Source of the DNA: Pseudomonas furukawaii
GTDB taxonomy: Bacteria; Pseudomonadota; Gammaproteobacteria; Pseudomonadales; Pseudomonadaceae
Length of the DNA stretch: 64,000 nt
Assembly: GCF_002355475.1 (NCBI RefSeq)
Contig: NZ_AP014862.1
Span: forward strand, 1,240,001 to 1,304,000
Direction of reading: 5' to 3'
The notes under the pieces were generated by a model that ran no database searches, was not told where the DNA came from, and saw only the letters and a list, made by a program, of their open reading frames with translations. This document shows positions 9,677 through 17,670 of this stretch, in pieces (the first letter of the stretch is position 1; every line of letters begins with the position of its first letter). Position numbers and translations under genes: made by a program.

Positions 9677-9745
9677 GCTCAGTCACACTGGAGTTGTCGC
9701 AAATCAATAAGAGCGCTTCACAAAGGAACAAGGTGCGACATCTTG

Positions 9746-9946
9746 TCAGGGCGCTTCCCGATTGAGCTCCTTTTCGATCTTTTCGATCTCTCTTTCGAAA
9801 CTCTTGTCCAGCAGGCTGGGTTTCTTGCGCCAGGGTTTGCGTTCAGGCTCCCTTTGAGCGACATAGGTGGTGACTTCCCCACCGTAAACATCCTTGTAAC
9901 GCTTCGCCTGGCGCTCGAGTTCGGCACGCAGTTCGTCTTTCGTCAC
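9746..9946 (-). CDS. Conserved small charged protein, 66 residues
   Basis: MTKDELRAELERQAKRYKDV followed by a Lys/Glu/Arg-rich helical sequence. It is probably soluble and largely alpha-helical. It has no known domain that I recognise; similar small proteins occur next to pit genes in pseudomonads. It is transcribed in the same direction as pit but separated by about 150 bases and a terminator. The frame has proper pseudomonad codon use and a downstream hairpin, which support a real gene. Confidence 0.6.
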   Translation of the reverse strand: MTKDELRAELERQAKRYKDVYGGEVTTYVAQREPERKPWRKKPSLLDKSFEREIEKIEKELNREAP

Positions 9947-10249
9947 GTGGTATATCCGTCTCTATAGATCAATGGTCTTGTCAGGAAAGGGCGATCCAGA
10001 GGCCTTTGCCTCCATAGCGTCGTTCGCCCGTCGAGGCCGTCGGCGCGGCCTTCTTGTAGGACAAAGTTCTTGGTTCGCAACTAACGGGTGCTTTCCTTAC
10101 GCATTACAGAAAGACCCTGCGAGAGATCCGGGGTTCGCAGTCGATTGCACTGGAATCCCGAAAAGAACATTGCAAAGTATAACAACCCCAACGAAAAGCT
10201 CCATTGGGGGAATCACCGTTCAGAGCGAAAGAAGTGAACTTCGTCTACT
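9947..10249. other. Gene-free stretch upstream of the small protein, downstream of the MocR gene
   Basis: This is 303 bases with lower GC than the surroundings and no coding signal I trust. It holds the promoter of the reverse-strand small gene at its left end and the 3' flank of the MocR gene at its right. No hairpin with a T-run, repeat or RNA is evident. Confidence 0.35.
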
Positions 10250-11671
10250 TCAGTTGGTGCCGGGAAGTGAACGGATAATACGGCCCAGAGTTTCCATCGC
10301 CTGTTCACTGGCGAGACTCCAGGGATGCCCATAATTGAGTCGTGCGCAATGGCCGAAACGCCGTGTCGCGGAAAAAATGGGACCGGGCGCGATGCTGATC
10401 CCCTGGGCCAGGGCCAGCTGGAACAGGCGCAGGGAGTCGACCTGTTCGGGAAACTCCACCCAGAGGAAATAGCCGCCTTCCGGGCGGCTGACCCGGGTTT
10501 CCTCCGGAAAGTGCCTGGCCACCGCCGCCAGCATGGCGTTGCGCTGGCTCTCCAGGGCGTAGCGCAGCTTGCGCAGGTGCCGATCGTAGCCACCGTGCTG
10601 CAGGTAGTCGGCGATGGCCGCCTGGGCCGGGACCGAGGCGGAGAGGCTGGTCATCAGCTTCAGTCGCTCGATCTGTCCGGCGTAGCGCCCGCCGGCCACC
10701 CAGCCCACCCGGTAACCTGGGGCCAGGCTCTTGGAGAAGGAGCTGCAGTGCATCACCAGCCCCTCGCTGTCGAACGCCTTCACCGGCTTGGGCGCGTGCT
10801 GGCCGAAATACAGCTCGGCGTAGACGTCATCCTCGATCAGCGGCACCTGGTGCCGGGCCAGCAGGGTCGCGAGGCGGCGCTTGCGCTCTTCCGGGAGGCT
10901 CGCCCCCAGCGGGTTCTGGAAGTTGCTCATGAACCAGCAGGCCTTGATCGGCAGCCGCTCCAGGCGGTCCTCCAGCACTTCCAGGTCGATGCCTTCGCGG
11001 GGGTGCACGGGGATCTCCACCGCTTTCAGCTTCAACCGCTCCAGCACCTGCAGGCTGGCATAGAAGGCCGGCGCCTCGATAGCCACCAGGTCGCCCGGGC
11101 GGGTCACCACCTGCAGGCAGAGGTTCAGGGCTTCCAGGGCGCCGTTGCAGATGACCAGTTCCTCGATGGGCAACGGCAGCCCGCCGACCATGTAGCGCAG
11201 GGCGATCTGCCGGCGCAGGGCGTGGTTGCCCGGCGTCATGTCCGCGACCGTGGAGCGCGGATCCATGTCCCTCACCGCGTGGGCCATGGAGCGGGCCAGG
11301 CGCGGCAGGGGGAAGAGTTCGGGGCTGGGGAAGGCCGAACCGAAGGGAACGGTATCCGGGTCGCGGATGGAGCTGAGCACCGAGAACACCAGTTCGCTGA
11401 CGTCCACCTCGGTGGTGGAGGCTTCCCGCAGCGTCGCCTGGGGTTCCGGAAGCGGCCGGCGCACATGCTCGCAGACGAAGTAGCCGGAGCGCGCCCGGGC
11501 CATGATCAGGCCCCGGCTTTCCAGCAGGTAGTAGGCCTGGAACACCGTGGATGCGCTCACGCCGTAGGTGCGACTGGCGTGTCGCACCGAGGGCACCTTC
11601 TGCCCAGGGGCCAGGACCCCGGTACGAATCAGCTCGGCGATGTCGTCGGCGAATTTCTCGTAGCGCTTCAT
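10250..11671 (-). CDS. MocR/GntR-type PLP-dependent transcriptional regulator
   Basis: Fusion of an N-terminal GntR winged helix (residues about 1-70, GQKVPSVRHASRTYGVSASTVFQAYYLLESRGLI) with a fold-type I aminotransferase domain of about 370 residues. The aminotransferase part has the PLP lysine in SSFSKSLAPGYRVGWV and the NPLGASLPEERKRRL segment. MocR proteins sense amines, vitamin B6 or amino acids; the ligand is unknown here. The ATG at 11671 is preferred because AGGAAAAG stands before it and the GntR domain begins there. An upstream in-frame ATG (11746) would add 25 unlike residues. It follows ccoG by 77 bases. Confidence 0.85.
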   Translation of the reverse strand: MKRYEKFADDIAELIRTGVLAPGQKVPSVRHASRTYGVSASTVFQAYYLLESRGLIMARARSGYFVCEHVRRPLPEPQATLREASTTEVDVSELVFSVLSSIRDPDTVPFGSAFPSPELFPLPRLARSMAHAVRDMDPRSTVADMTPGNHALRRQIALRYMVGGLPLPIEELVICNGALEALNLCLQVVTRPGDLVAIEAPAFYASLQVLERLKLKAVEIPVHPREGIDLEVLEDRLERLPIKACWFMSNFQNPLGASLPEERKRRLATLLARHQVPLIEDDVYAELYFGQHAPKPVKAFDSEGLVMHCSSFSKSLAPGYRVGWVAGGRYAGQIERLKLMTSLSASVPAQAAIADYLQHGGYDRHLRKLRYALESQRNAMLAAVARHFPEETRVSRPEGGYFLWVEFPEQVDSLRLFQLALAQGISIAPGPIFSATRRFGHCARLNYGHPWSLASEQAMETLGRIIRSLPGTN

Positions 11672-11748
11672 CTTTTCCTGGATCGGCGGCAGGGCGGAGC
11701 CCCACTCTAAGCGCTCGGCCCGGTCGCCGCCATGATCCCGGCCCATCC

Positions 11749-13164
11749 TCAGTGCCTCGGGCTGACGAAGGTGCTGCTGGCGCTGGCCTCGGTGTCCGGT
11801 TCATCCAGGCTGCGCACCACGAAGCGCAGCGGGCGCGAACCGGCCGGACCGCTGTCCTCGGTCAGGGCCACGGACACCGGCAGGGACAGGATCTCCCCGG
11901 CGCCGATGCGCACCTCCTGGTCACCCTGGAGGCGGAAGCCCGCGTCGTCGGCCAGCTCCACCCGGTAGCGCTGCTCCCGCTGGGTCTTGTTGATCAGCTT
12001 GAGGTTGTAGATGTTCTCGATCTCGCCCGCGGCGTTCTCGCGGAACATGCCGCGATCCTTGATCACGTCCACCGACAGTTGCGCCCGGGTGGCGCCCAGC
12101 CAGGCGAGGGCGATGATCATCAGCACCAGGGCGACGGCGTAGCCGATCAGGCGCGGACGGAGCAACCGGGTCTTCCCGCCTTCCAGGGCACGTTCCGAGC
12201 TGTAGCCCACCAGGCCCGGGGCGTAGCCCATGCGTTCCATGATGTCGTCGCAGGCGTCGATGCAGGCCGCGCAGCCGATGCAGGCGATCTGCAGGCCATC
12301 GCGGATGTCGATGCCGGTGGGGCAGACCTGCACGCACATCTGGCAATCGATGCAATCCCCCAGGCCCAGGGCTTTCGGGTCGCTGCCCTTCTTGCGCGGT
12401 CCCCGGGACTCTCCCCGGGCCGAATCGTAGGAGACGATCAGGGTGTCCTTGTCGAACATCACGCTCTGGAAGCGGGCATAGGGGCACATGTGGATGCACA
12501 CCTGCTCACGCATCCAGCCGGCATTTATATAGGTGGCGGCGGCGAAGAAGATCACCCAGAACAGCGCGGTTCCGCCGATCTCCCAGGTGACCAGGTTGGC
12601 CACCAGCTCACGCACGGGCGTGAAGTAGCCGACGAAGGTGATGGCGGTGGCCAGGCTGATGCCCAGCCAGAGCCCGTGCTTGGCGCTCCTGCGCAGCAGC
12701 TTGCCGAGGCTCCAGGGCGCGGCCGCCAGCTTGATGCGCTGGTTGCGGTCGCCCTCGGTGAGCTGTTCGCACCACATGAACATCCAGGTCCAGACGCTCT
12801 GCGGACAGGTGTAGCCGCACCAGACCCGACCGGCGAACACCGTGATGAAGAACAGGCCGAAGGCGCAGATGATCAGGAGGCCCGAGAGCAGGATGAAGTC
12901 CTGGGGCCAGAAGGTGGCGCCGAAGATGTAGAACTTGCTTTCCTCCAGGCTCCACAGCACCGCCTGGCGGCCGTCCCAATCCAGCCAGAGCGTGCCGAAG
13001 AACAGCAGGCACAGGAGGCCCGCGCCGAGGCGGCGCAGGTCGCGGTAGAAACCGGTGAAGCGGCGGGTGTGGATGGGGCCGCTGGAGGCGGACAGGGGTT
13101 TGTTGGCAATGGGGGGCAGGCTCGGGGTGACCTCGATCACCTGCACGGGAATTCTTTCGCTCAT
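11749..13164 (-). CDS. ccoG: Cytochrome c oxidase accessory protein CcoG
   Basis: Membrane-bound 471-residue ferredoxin-like protein involved in copper delivery to cbb3 oxidase. It has an N-terminal transmembrane bundle, GYTCPQSVWTWMF in the periplasm-proximal loop, and two [4Fe-4S] motifs (CIDCQMCVQVCPTG and CIGCAACIDACDD). A C-terminal immunoglobulin-like periplasmic domain completes it. In pseudomonads it often lies near ccoNOPQ and ccoHIS, which are not in this window, so this may be a separated copy. Confidence 0.93.
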   Translation of the reverse strand: MSERIPVQVIEVTPSLPPIANKPLSASSGPIHTRRFTGFYRDLRRLGAGLLCLLFFGTLWLDWDGRQAVLWSLEESKFYIFGATFWPQDFILLSGLLIICAFGLFFITVFAGRVWCGYTCPQSVWTWMFMWCEQLTEGDRNQRIKLAAAPWSLGKLLRRSAKHGLWLGISLATAITFVGYFTPVRELVANLVTWEIGGTALFWVIFFAAATYINAGWMREQVCIHMCPYARFQSVMFDKDTLIVSYDSARGESRGPRKKGSDPKALGLGDCIDCQMCVQVCPTGIDIRDGLQIACIGCAACIDACDDIMERMGYAPGLVGYSSERALEGGKTRLLRPRLIGYAVALVLMIIALAWLGATRAQLSVDVIKDRGMFRENAAGEIENIYNLKLINKTQREQRYRVELADDAGFRLQGDQEVRIGAGEILSLPVSVALTEDSGPAGSRPLRFVVRSLDEPDTEASASSTFVSPRH

Positions 13165-13303
13165 GATCAGTGCCCATCAGGCTGTTGCGGCGAGGCGGAC
13201 TATAGAAAGTCGCTGATGGGCAAAACAGCTTCAGATCAGACGGCAAAAACCATATCAGATGGCCGGGGCCGGAGAGCGATCCCTGCTCTGGCGGGGGCGA
13301 GCT

Positions 13304-13477
13304 TCAGGGCAGCAGCGAGGCGAAGGTCGGAACGGGCATGTAACAGGGCTGGTAGCTGGCCGTGCACAGCTGATGCAGGGCCAGGGGCGGAGGCAGGGGC
13401 CGGGTGATGATGCCGAGGTAGGCGGCGGCGAATGCACCGGCGATCAGGAGCAGGCAAAGTTTGGATTTCTTCTTCAT
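13304..13477 (-). CDS. 57-residue membrane or exported peptide under the steroid operator
   Basis: Reverse-strand reading frame beginning MKKKSKLCLLLIAGAF and ending in TFASLLP. It has three lysines, a hydrophobic stretch of about 16 residues, then a Pro-rich section and a short tail with two cysteines (QLCTASYQPCYM). This is a signal peptide or single membrane anchor with a roughly 30-residue exposed tail. There is an AGAGG/GAAG ribosome site just before the ATG. The 16-base dyad shared by the steroid genes (13548-13563) stands 70 bases upstream. I recognise no family. It is too short for most gene callers, but the operator position and codon use support it. Confidence 0.6.
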   Translation of the reverse strand: MKKKSKLCLLLIAGAFAAAYLGIITRPLPPPLALHQLCTASYQPCYMPVPTFASLLP

Positions 13478-13547
13478 CTTCAGGCCTCTGCATGGGAGGT
13501 AGATCTTGTTTTGCAGGCAAGACTAGGAAGCCCTTTGGCCGGCCGCC

Positions 13548-13563
13548 TCGTCCAAACGGACTA
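13548..13563 (-). promoter_or_regulatory. Steroid-regulon dyad, site A (57-residue peptide)
   Basis: TCGTCC-AAAC-GGACTA; on the reverse strand TAGTCC-N4-GGACGA facing the peptide gene 70 bases away. The right arm contains the nudE-like stop codon. A TAGTCT hexamer lies about 20 bases beyond the extended arm and could be the -10. Confidence 0.65.
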
Positions 13564-14106
13564 GATGAGGGATTTTCGGCTCAGCGCCATGAAAAGGGCC
13601 GCAATGGCACGTGCTTCGTGGAGTTCACCCGAGATCACCAGCCCGGGAATCCGCGCCAGGGGAACCCGCACGATCTCCAGCGGTTCGGGTTCATCGCCCC
13701 GGGCGGTGCAGGGCGCCAGCTCCTCGGCCAGCACCACCTGGCAGCTGTGGCACAGGTGTCCGGGCGCCAGGCTCAGCCTCCCCAGTTCGCGCAGGCGGCC
13801 GGCGCGCATGCCGACCTCTTCCGTCAACTCGCGATTGGCCGCTTCCAGGGTGGTTTCGCCGGTTTCCACGCCGCCCTTGGGCAGGCCGAGAACCCGTTGC
13901 TCCACCCCCACCGCGTATTCGCGTACCAGCAACACATGCTGCGGATCGGGCAGGGCCACCACCAGCACCGACTGGTAGCCGGAACCGCGCAGGCGCTCGT
14001 ACACCCGTTGCTGGCCGTTGCTGAACTCCAGGTGCAGGGACTCGATCTGGAACCAGTCGCTCTTGGCCAGGAGTTCGGTTTTCAGGATGGTGGGCAGGCT
14101 GCGCAT
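13561..14106 (-). CDS. nudE: NudE-like Nudix hydrolase
   Basis: 181-residue Nudix hydrolase resembling ADP-compound pyrophosphatase NudE, including ESLHLEFSNGQQRVYERLR and LVREYAVGVEQ. The Nudix box reads GGVETGETTLEAANRELTEE, so the catalytic REx-EE residues are intact. The family hydrolyses ADP-ribose, NADH and Ap3A. The start at 14106 aligns with E. coli NudE and has GGGAG upstream. An in-frame ATG at 14163 would place the start inside the operator. It is next to the steroid regulator rather than in the usual nudE/cysQ context, and it has its own dyad. Confidence 0.85.
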   Translation of the reverse strand: MRSLPTILKTELLAKSDWFQIESLHLEFSNGQQRVYERLRGSGYQSVLVVALPDPQHVLLVREYAVGVEQRVLGLPKGGVETGETTLEAANRELTEEVGMRAGRLRELGRLSLAPGHLCHSCQVVLAEELAPCTARGDEPEPLEIVRVPLARIPGLVISGELHEARAIAALFMALSRKSLI

Positions 14107-14162
14107 GGCGGGCTCCCGTGGCGTGTCCCGGCAAAGCGTCGCGCGCCACGGGAAAACGGGCA

Positions 14163-14178
14163 TCGTCTGGACGGACTA
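14163..14178 (-). promoter_or_regulatory. Steroid-regulon dyad, site B (Nudix gene)
   Basis: TCGTCT-GGAC-GGACTA, preceded by CA on the plus strand so the gene-facing arm is AGACGATG. It lies 56 bases upstream of the Nudix ATG at 14106. Confidence 0.65.
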
Positions 14179-14230
14179 ACCGCGCCAGGCGCCCCTCAGC
14201 CTTTTCAGGGCGAAGGGACGCGACAGGGGC

Positions 14231-15361
14231 TCACCCCAGGGTCGCCACGCTCCTCAGGATCAGCCGAACCAGCATGGTCTGCCGCGTCACCCCGGTCTTG
14301 GAAAAGGTCGAGCGCAGGTGCGCCCGCGCGGTGTTGCGGCTGATGCCCAGCGCATCCGAGGCTTCGTCCAGCGTCAGGCCGTTGGCCAGCAGCATGGCCA
14401 GTTGCGCCTCGGCCGGGGTCAGGTCGAACAGCGCCTTGACGATCTCCTGGGGGGCGCTGGATTCCTGCTCCGGGTCGCTGATGAAGATGGCCACCGAGGG
14501 GCAGAGCTTGCCCTCGTTCCAGGTGGTGGGAGGAATGGAACGCACGATGATGCCGAGATCGGCGCGGCCGGACGGGCGCTGCACACGCATGGCCTCCACC
14601 ACCGAGGGGTGGTTGCTCTTCTGCGACAGCAGGGCCTGCTTCACCAGTTGCCGGAATGCCTGGGAGTCGCGGGCCGTGCCCACCTGCAGGGTGTCGTTGA
14701 CCACCTTGATGCCGTCCTTTTCCTCCAGCAGGTGTTCGGCCAGCCGGTTCTTCTGCAGCAGTTTGCCGTCCTGGTCGAGGATGATGGTCCCCACCGCCAG
14801 CTGGTCCACCGCGCCGGCATAGAGGTTGCGCTCGCTTTCCACCCGGTTCAGGTGCATGTGCAACTGAACCGCCTGTTCCAGATGGGGCAGGAACAGCGTC
14901 AGCAGGTCCTTGTCGTCCTGGGTGAAGGCCGGGTCCTGTTTGCCGCGGGAGATGCGGATACGGCACTGGGCACCGTCGCTGGTATTGATATCGGCGCCGA
15001 GGATGTGGAACACGTCCACCGGCTCCAGGAAGTTCCTGTAGAACTCCGAATTCAGCCAGTCGCTGTCGGTGACGAACTCCGCCAGGGTGATCACCGTCCG
15101 ATTGGGCAGGCCGACGAAGGGGTCCAGGTTGTAGAAGCTCTGGTTGTAGGAGTCCGTGACCGCTGCCGAGGCGCCGTCGGTATTGATGGTCAGGCCTTCC
15201 ACGTGCTGGCTGGGAGGCCGCAGGATGAAGGTGGCGTAGCGTGAGGCGAGGCAGAGCTTGAGTTGGTCGAGAAAGGTGGTCCAGGGAATGTTTTCCAGCG
15301 GCCCCTGGTAGAGGTTGCGGAGCATTCCGCTGAAAGTGTCGAGCGAAAGTGTCTGTGCCAT
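14231..15361 (-). CDS. LuxR-family regulator, TeiR/StdR-like steroid regulator
   Basis: 376-residue protein with a large N-terminal sensing region and a C-terminal LuxR HTH (FDLTPAEAQLAMLLANGLTLDEASDALGISRNTARAHLRSTFSKTG, last 70 residues). Its length and architecture match the steroid-responsive LuxR-type activator TeiR of Comamonas testosteroni. Neighbouring kshA suggests the same role, and it is the best candidate to bind the repeated dyad. An in-frame ATG at 15397 exists, but a -10-like TAGTCT at 15400-15405 would put the transcript start below it. The start at 15361 is therefore preferred, though neither has a strong ribosome site. Confidence 0.8.
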   Translation of the reverse strand: MAQTLSLDTFSGMLRNLYQGPLENIPWTTFLDQLKLCLASRYATFILRPPSQHVEGLTINTDGASAAVTDSYNQSFYNLDPFVGLPNRTVITLAEFVTDSDWLNSEFYRNFLEPVDVFHILGADINTSDGAQCRIRISRGKQDPAFTQDDKDLLTLFLPHLEQAVQLHMHLNRVESERNLYAGAVDQLAVGTIILDQDGKLLQKNRLAEHLLEEKDGIKVVNDTLQVGTARDSQAFRQLVKQALLSQKSNHPSVVEAMRVQRPSGRADLGIIVRSIPPTTWNEGKLCPSVAIFISDPEQESSAPQEIVKALFDLTPAEAQLAMLLANGLTLDEASDALGISRNTARAHLRSTFSKTGVTRQTMLVRLILRSVATLG

Positions 15362-15426
15362 GTCTGAACCGATTTTTATTGTTGTAGGGTGCTTCATACA
15401 GACTAGTGGGATCGTTCATCAAGGCA

Positions 15427-15455
15427 GATCGTCCCCCGATGATCGGGAGACGATC
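15427..15455 (-). promoter_or_regulatory. 29-bp palindrome between kshA and the LuxR-type gene
   Basis: Arms of 14 bases with 13 matches around a central base (GATCGTC...GACGATC). It ends 66 bases from the regulator ATG, and on the reverse strand it closes with GGACGATC followed 21 bases later by TAGTCT. That is the spacing of the other steroid promoters, but the distal TAGTCC arm is absent. It could be an autoregulatory site, a kshA terminator (no T-run), or both. Confidence 0.45.
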
Positions 15456-15469
15456 GATCCCCACCGGAC

Positions 15470-16516
15470 TCAGGCGGTCTCGGTCACGTCCAGCACCACG
15501 AAAGAGCGAGGCTCGGCGAGGCTCGCGGGCAGTTCGGCGACATCGGTGTAGAACTGCTCGTACCACTTGCGCAGCTGGTACACCGGACCATCGCCGTCGC
15601 ACAGCAACGGGTTGTCCACGCGGGTCTTGCTGTGCCAGATCGCCACGTCCTCGTAGAAGGCATCCTGGGCCTGCTTCACATAGGCCCTGGCCATCTCGCG
15701 ATTCTGTTCATCGGTCAGGCCCGGCACCTTCTTCACCAGGACGCCATAGCGCAGGGTGAAGCTGTGCAGGTCGATGGGCACGTGGCAGTTGAGCAGGATC
15801 GAATGAATCGGCATGCCGCCCATGGCACCGGTCATCTCGGTGATCTGGTAGGCCGGGCCGTAGTAGGTGGCGACCGTGGTCAGCTCGCTGTCGCCGGACA
15901 GGCGCGCACTGCCTCCGCGCATGTACTGGATCGCCAGATGCCCGTCGAACCTGTTGCTGAAATGGGTCAGCTCGGTGCCGTGTACCGAGTCGAAGTGCGC
16001 CATGTCGGCGACGTTGTCGATCAGCTCGCGGCAGTTGGTGTCGATCTTCAGCTCGGCCACTTCCCAGTCGGCCCACTGGTCGTCGAAGCAGGCGTCGATG
16101 CGCGGAATGGCCTGTTCGGCGATGGGCGGATTGCCTTCCGGGTCGTTCCAGACGAAGAGCAGCCTGTTCTCTTCCATCACCGGCCAAGATTTGATCCTGG
16201 CGCGGGGCGGAATGCGCCTGGCGTAGGGAATGTCGTCGCAGACGCCGTCGCCGCGCCAGCGCCAGTCATGGAAGGGGCAGCGAACGGCGTCACCCTCCAC
16301 GCACCCCTCGCTGAGGTCGGCGCCCATGTGCGGGCAGTAGCCATCGAGGATGCGTATCTGGCCATCTTCCGTGGCGAAGGCCACCAGGCGGGTGCCGAAT
16401 ACATCCAGCCGATGGGGCTTTCCGTCACGGTAGGGGGCGGCCAGGCCCAGGCAGTGCCAGCCACGGGCATAGCGCGGCTCCAACTGCCGGGTCTCGATTC
16501 GGTGCAGGGTTGTCAT
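15470..16516 (-). CDS. kshA: 3-ketosteroid 9-alpha-hydroxylase oxygenase (KshA-like)
   Basis: 348-residue Rieske mononuclear iron oxygenase. The Rieske ligands are C61-x-H63 and C80-x2-H83 (YCPHMGADL, RCPFHDW). The catalytic iron site is in DNVADMAHFDSVHG. KshA 9-alpha-hydroxylates androstadienedione-type substrates; with a delta-1 double bond, ring B opens and ring A aromatises. It depends on a reductase, probably the KshB-like gene at 46078. The start at 16516 begins directly at MTTLHR; longer frames upstream are out of family. It is divergent from the next gene over the symmetric dyad C. Confidence 0.85.
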   Translation of the reverse strand: MTTLHRIETRQLEPRYARGWHCLGLAAPYRDGKPHRLDVFGTRLVAFATEDGQIRILDGYCPHMGADLSEGCVEGDAVRCPFHDWRWRGDGVCDDIPYARRIPPRARIKSWPVMEENRLLFVWNDPEGNPPIAEQAIPRIDACFDDQWADWEVAELKIDTNCRELIDNVADMAHFDSVHGTELTHFSNRFDGHLAIQYMRGGSARLSGDSELTTVATYYGPAYQITEMTGAMGGMPIHSILLNCHVPIDLHSFTLRYGVLVKKVPGLTDEQNREMARAYVKQAQDAFYEDVAIWHSKTRVDNPLLCDGDGPVYQLRKWYEQFYTDVAELPASLAEPRSFVVLDVTETA

Positions 16517-16619
16517 TTTCTTGTTCTCCCATCGGGGTCCTTGGGCGCCGCGGTCGGCCCGGACGCGCCGCCGCAGCTCGTACAGGTTCGGGATTCTGCG
16601 GTGCGCGGCGTTTCCGGCA

Positions 16620-16635
16620 TCGTCTGATCGGACGA
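16620..16635. promoter_or_regulatory. Steroid-regulon dyad, site C (divergent, symmetric)
   Basis: TCGTCT-GATC-GGACGA, extended to CATCGTC...GACGATG on both sides, lying between kshA (start 16516) and the GTG at 16697. It is one of two sites with two GGACGA-type arms and the only one placed between divergent genes that both look like regulon members. AGAATC about 20 bases beyond the kshA-facing arm could be its -10. Confidence 0.7.
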
Positions 16636-16696
16636 TGGCCCCCGATGACGCCCCGGTTTTACTGCGCGGCAGGACAACGACCGGGAGCGCCTGAAG

Positions 16697-17029
16697 GTGA
16701 TCCGCATACTCGACGAGATTCCACTCGCCGCCGACCGCATCGCGCCGGTGCTGGAGGCGCTGGATCGGCTCTACCTGCCGGCCTGCGAGGCCCGTGGCCT
16801 GGCCCTGGAGCAGCGCTGGGTGTCGCCACCGGTGGCGGTGCCGGGCCAGTGCAACATCCTCTGGCTGCTCTGGCAGGTGGCCGATGTCCCCGCCTACTAC
16901 GCCATGCGCAGTGCCACGGGCGCCGAGGCGCGGGCCTTCTGGGACCAGGTCGAGGCGGCCTGCGGTTCGCGGCGTCGCCATGTGCTCGGTTCGGCGGACC
17001 AGCGACTGGAGACGCCCCATGTGGAGTGA
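16697..17029 (+). CDS. Unknown protein, 110 residues, steroid operon
   Basis: Acidic soluble protein beginning at GTG 16697 with a GGAG site upstream. There is no signal peptide and no metal motif; two Trp-rich helices (NILWLLWQVADVPAYYAMR) are the most distinctive part. Its size and pattern suggest a ferredoxin-like (dimeric alpha-beta barrel, NIPSNAP/Dabb-like) fold, but I cannot assign a family. It is the first gene of the site C operon and overlaps the next gene by 11 bases, so the two are likely to function together. Confidence 0.65.
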   Translation: MIRILDEIPLAADRIAPVLEALDRLYLPACEARGLALEQRWVSPPVAVPGQCNILWLLWQVADVPAYYAMRSATGAEARAFWDQVEAACGSRRRHVLGSADQRLETPHVE

Positions 17030-17657
17030 AACGCTGCAACTCGACCTGGCCGGCGACGTCGACGAACGGGCCGTCGAAGCCCAGCTGCGCGAGGCCCTCC
17101 AGGCTGGGGCCGGCCTGCTTCACCTCGCCTTCGGCCGCAACCTGCCGGGTAGCTGGGGCGCCGCTGATTGCACCCTGGACCTGCTGTTCGCCGACGCACC
17201 GCCCGCGCACCTCGACGACCTCCTGAACCGCCTGGAAGGTGTCGCCAGCATCCGGCGCCTGCGCTACCAGCGCATCGGCGGCGGGGTGCGTGAGCCCGGC
17301 CTGGCGGGCGGGATCTGGCGCACCCTGCTGCTGCGGGTCCGTCCGCAGGCCTCGGCGGAACAGATCCGCGCCCTTGAACAGGACCTGCTGCGGATGCCCG
17401 CCTACATGCCCGGCATCCGCAACTGGCAGCTGTCCCGGGTGCCGGCACCGGGGCCCTGGACGCACGTCTGGCAGCAGGAGTTCGCCCGCGTCGACGACCT
17501 GCTGGGGGAGTACCTCGCGCATCCCTATCACTGGGCCTGGGTGGACCGCTGGTTCGATCCCGACTGCCCGGACTGGACGGTAGACGCCATCGCCCACGCC
17601 TTCTGCCCTTTCGCGTCCAGCCTGCTCGGCCGGGCCGCGCCCCATTCCCATCATTGA
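17019..17657 (+). CDS. Putative two-domain Dabb-like protein, 212 residues
   Basis: Contains two similar halves of about 100 residues (LQLDLAGDVDERAVEAQLREAL and TLLLRVRPQASAEQIRALEQDLLRMP). This resembles tandem stress-responsive alpha/beta-barrel (Dabb) domains, ferredoxin-like folds that bind small hydrophobic molecules. A His/Trp-rich section near the C-terminus (HPYHWAWVDRWFDPDCPDW) is unusual. The start overlaps the preceding gene by 11 bases, so translation is coupled. The family assignment is tentative, and the role in steroid breakdown is unknown. Confidence 0.6.
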   Translation: MWSETLQLDLAGDVDERAVEAQLREALQAGAGLLHLAFGRNLPGSWGAADCTLDLLFADAPPAHLDDLLNRLEGVASIRRLRYQRIGGGVREPGLAGGIWRTLLLRVRPQASAEQIRALEQDLLRMPAYMPGIRNWQLSRVPAPGPWTHVWQQEFARVDDLLGEYLAHPYHWAWVDRWFDPDCPDWTVDAIAHAFCPFASSLLGRAAPHSHH

Positions 17658-17670
17658 CCAGGAGACTTGC

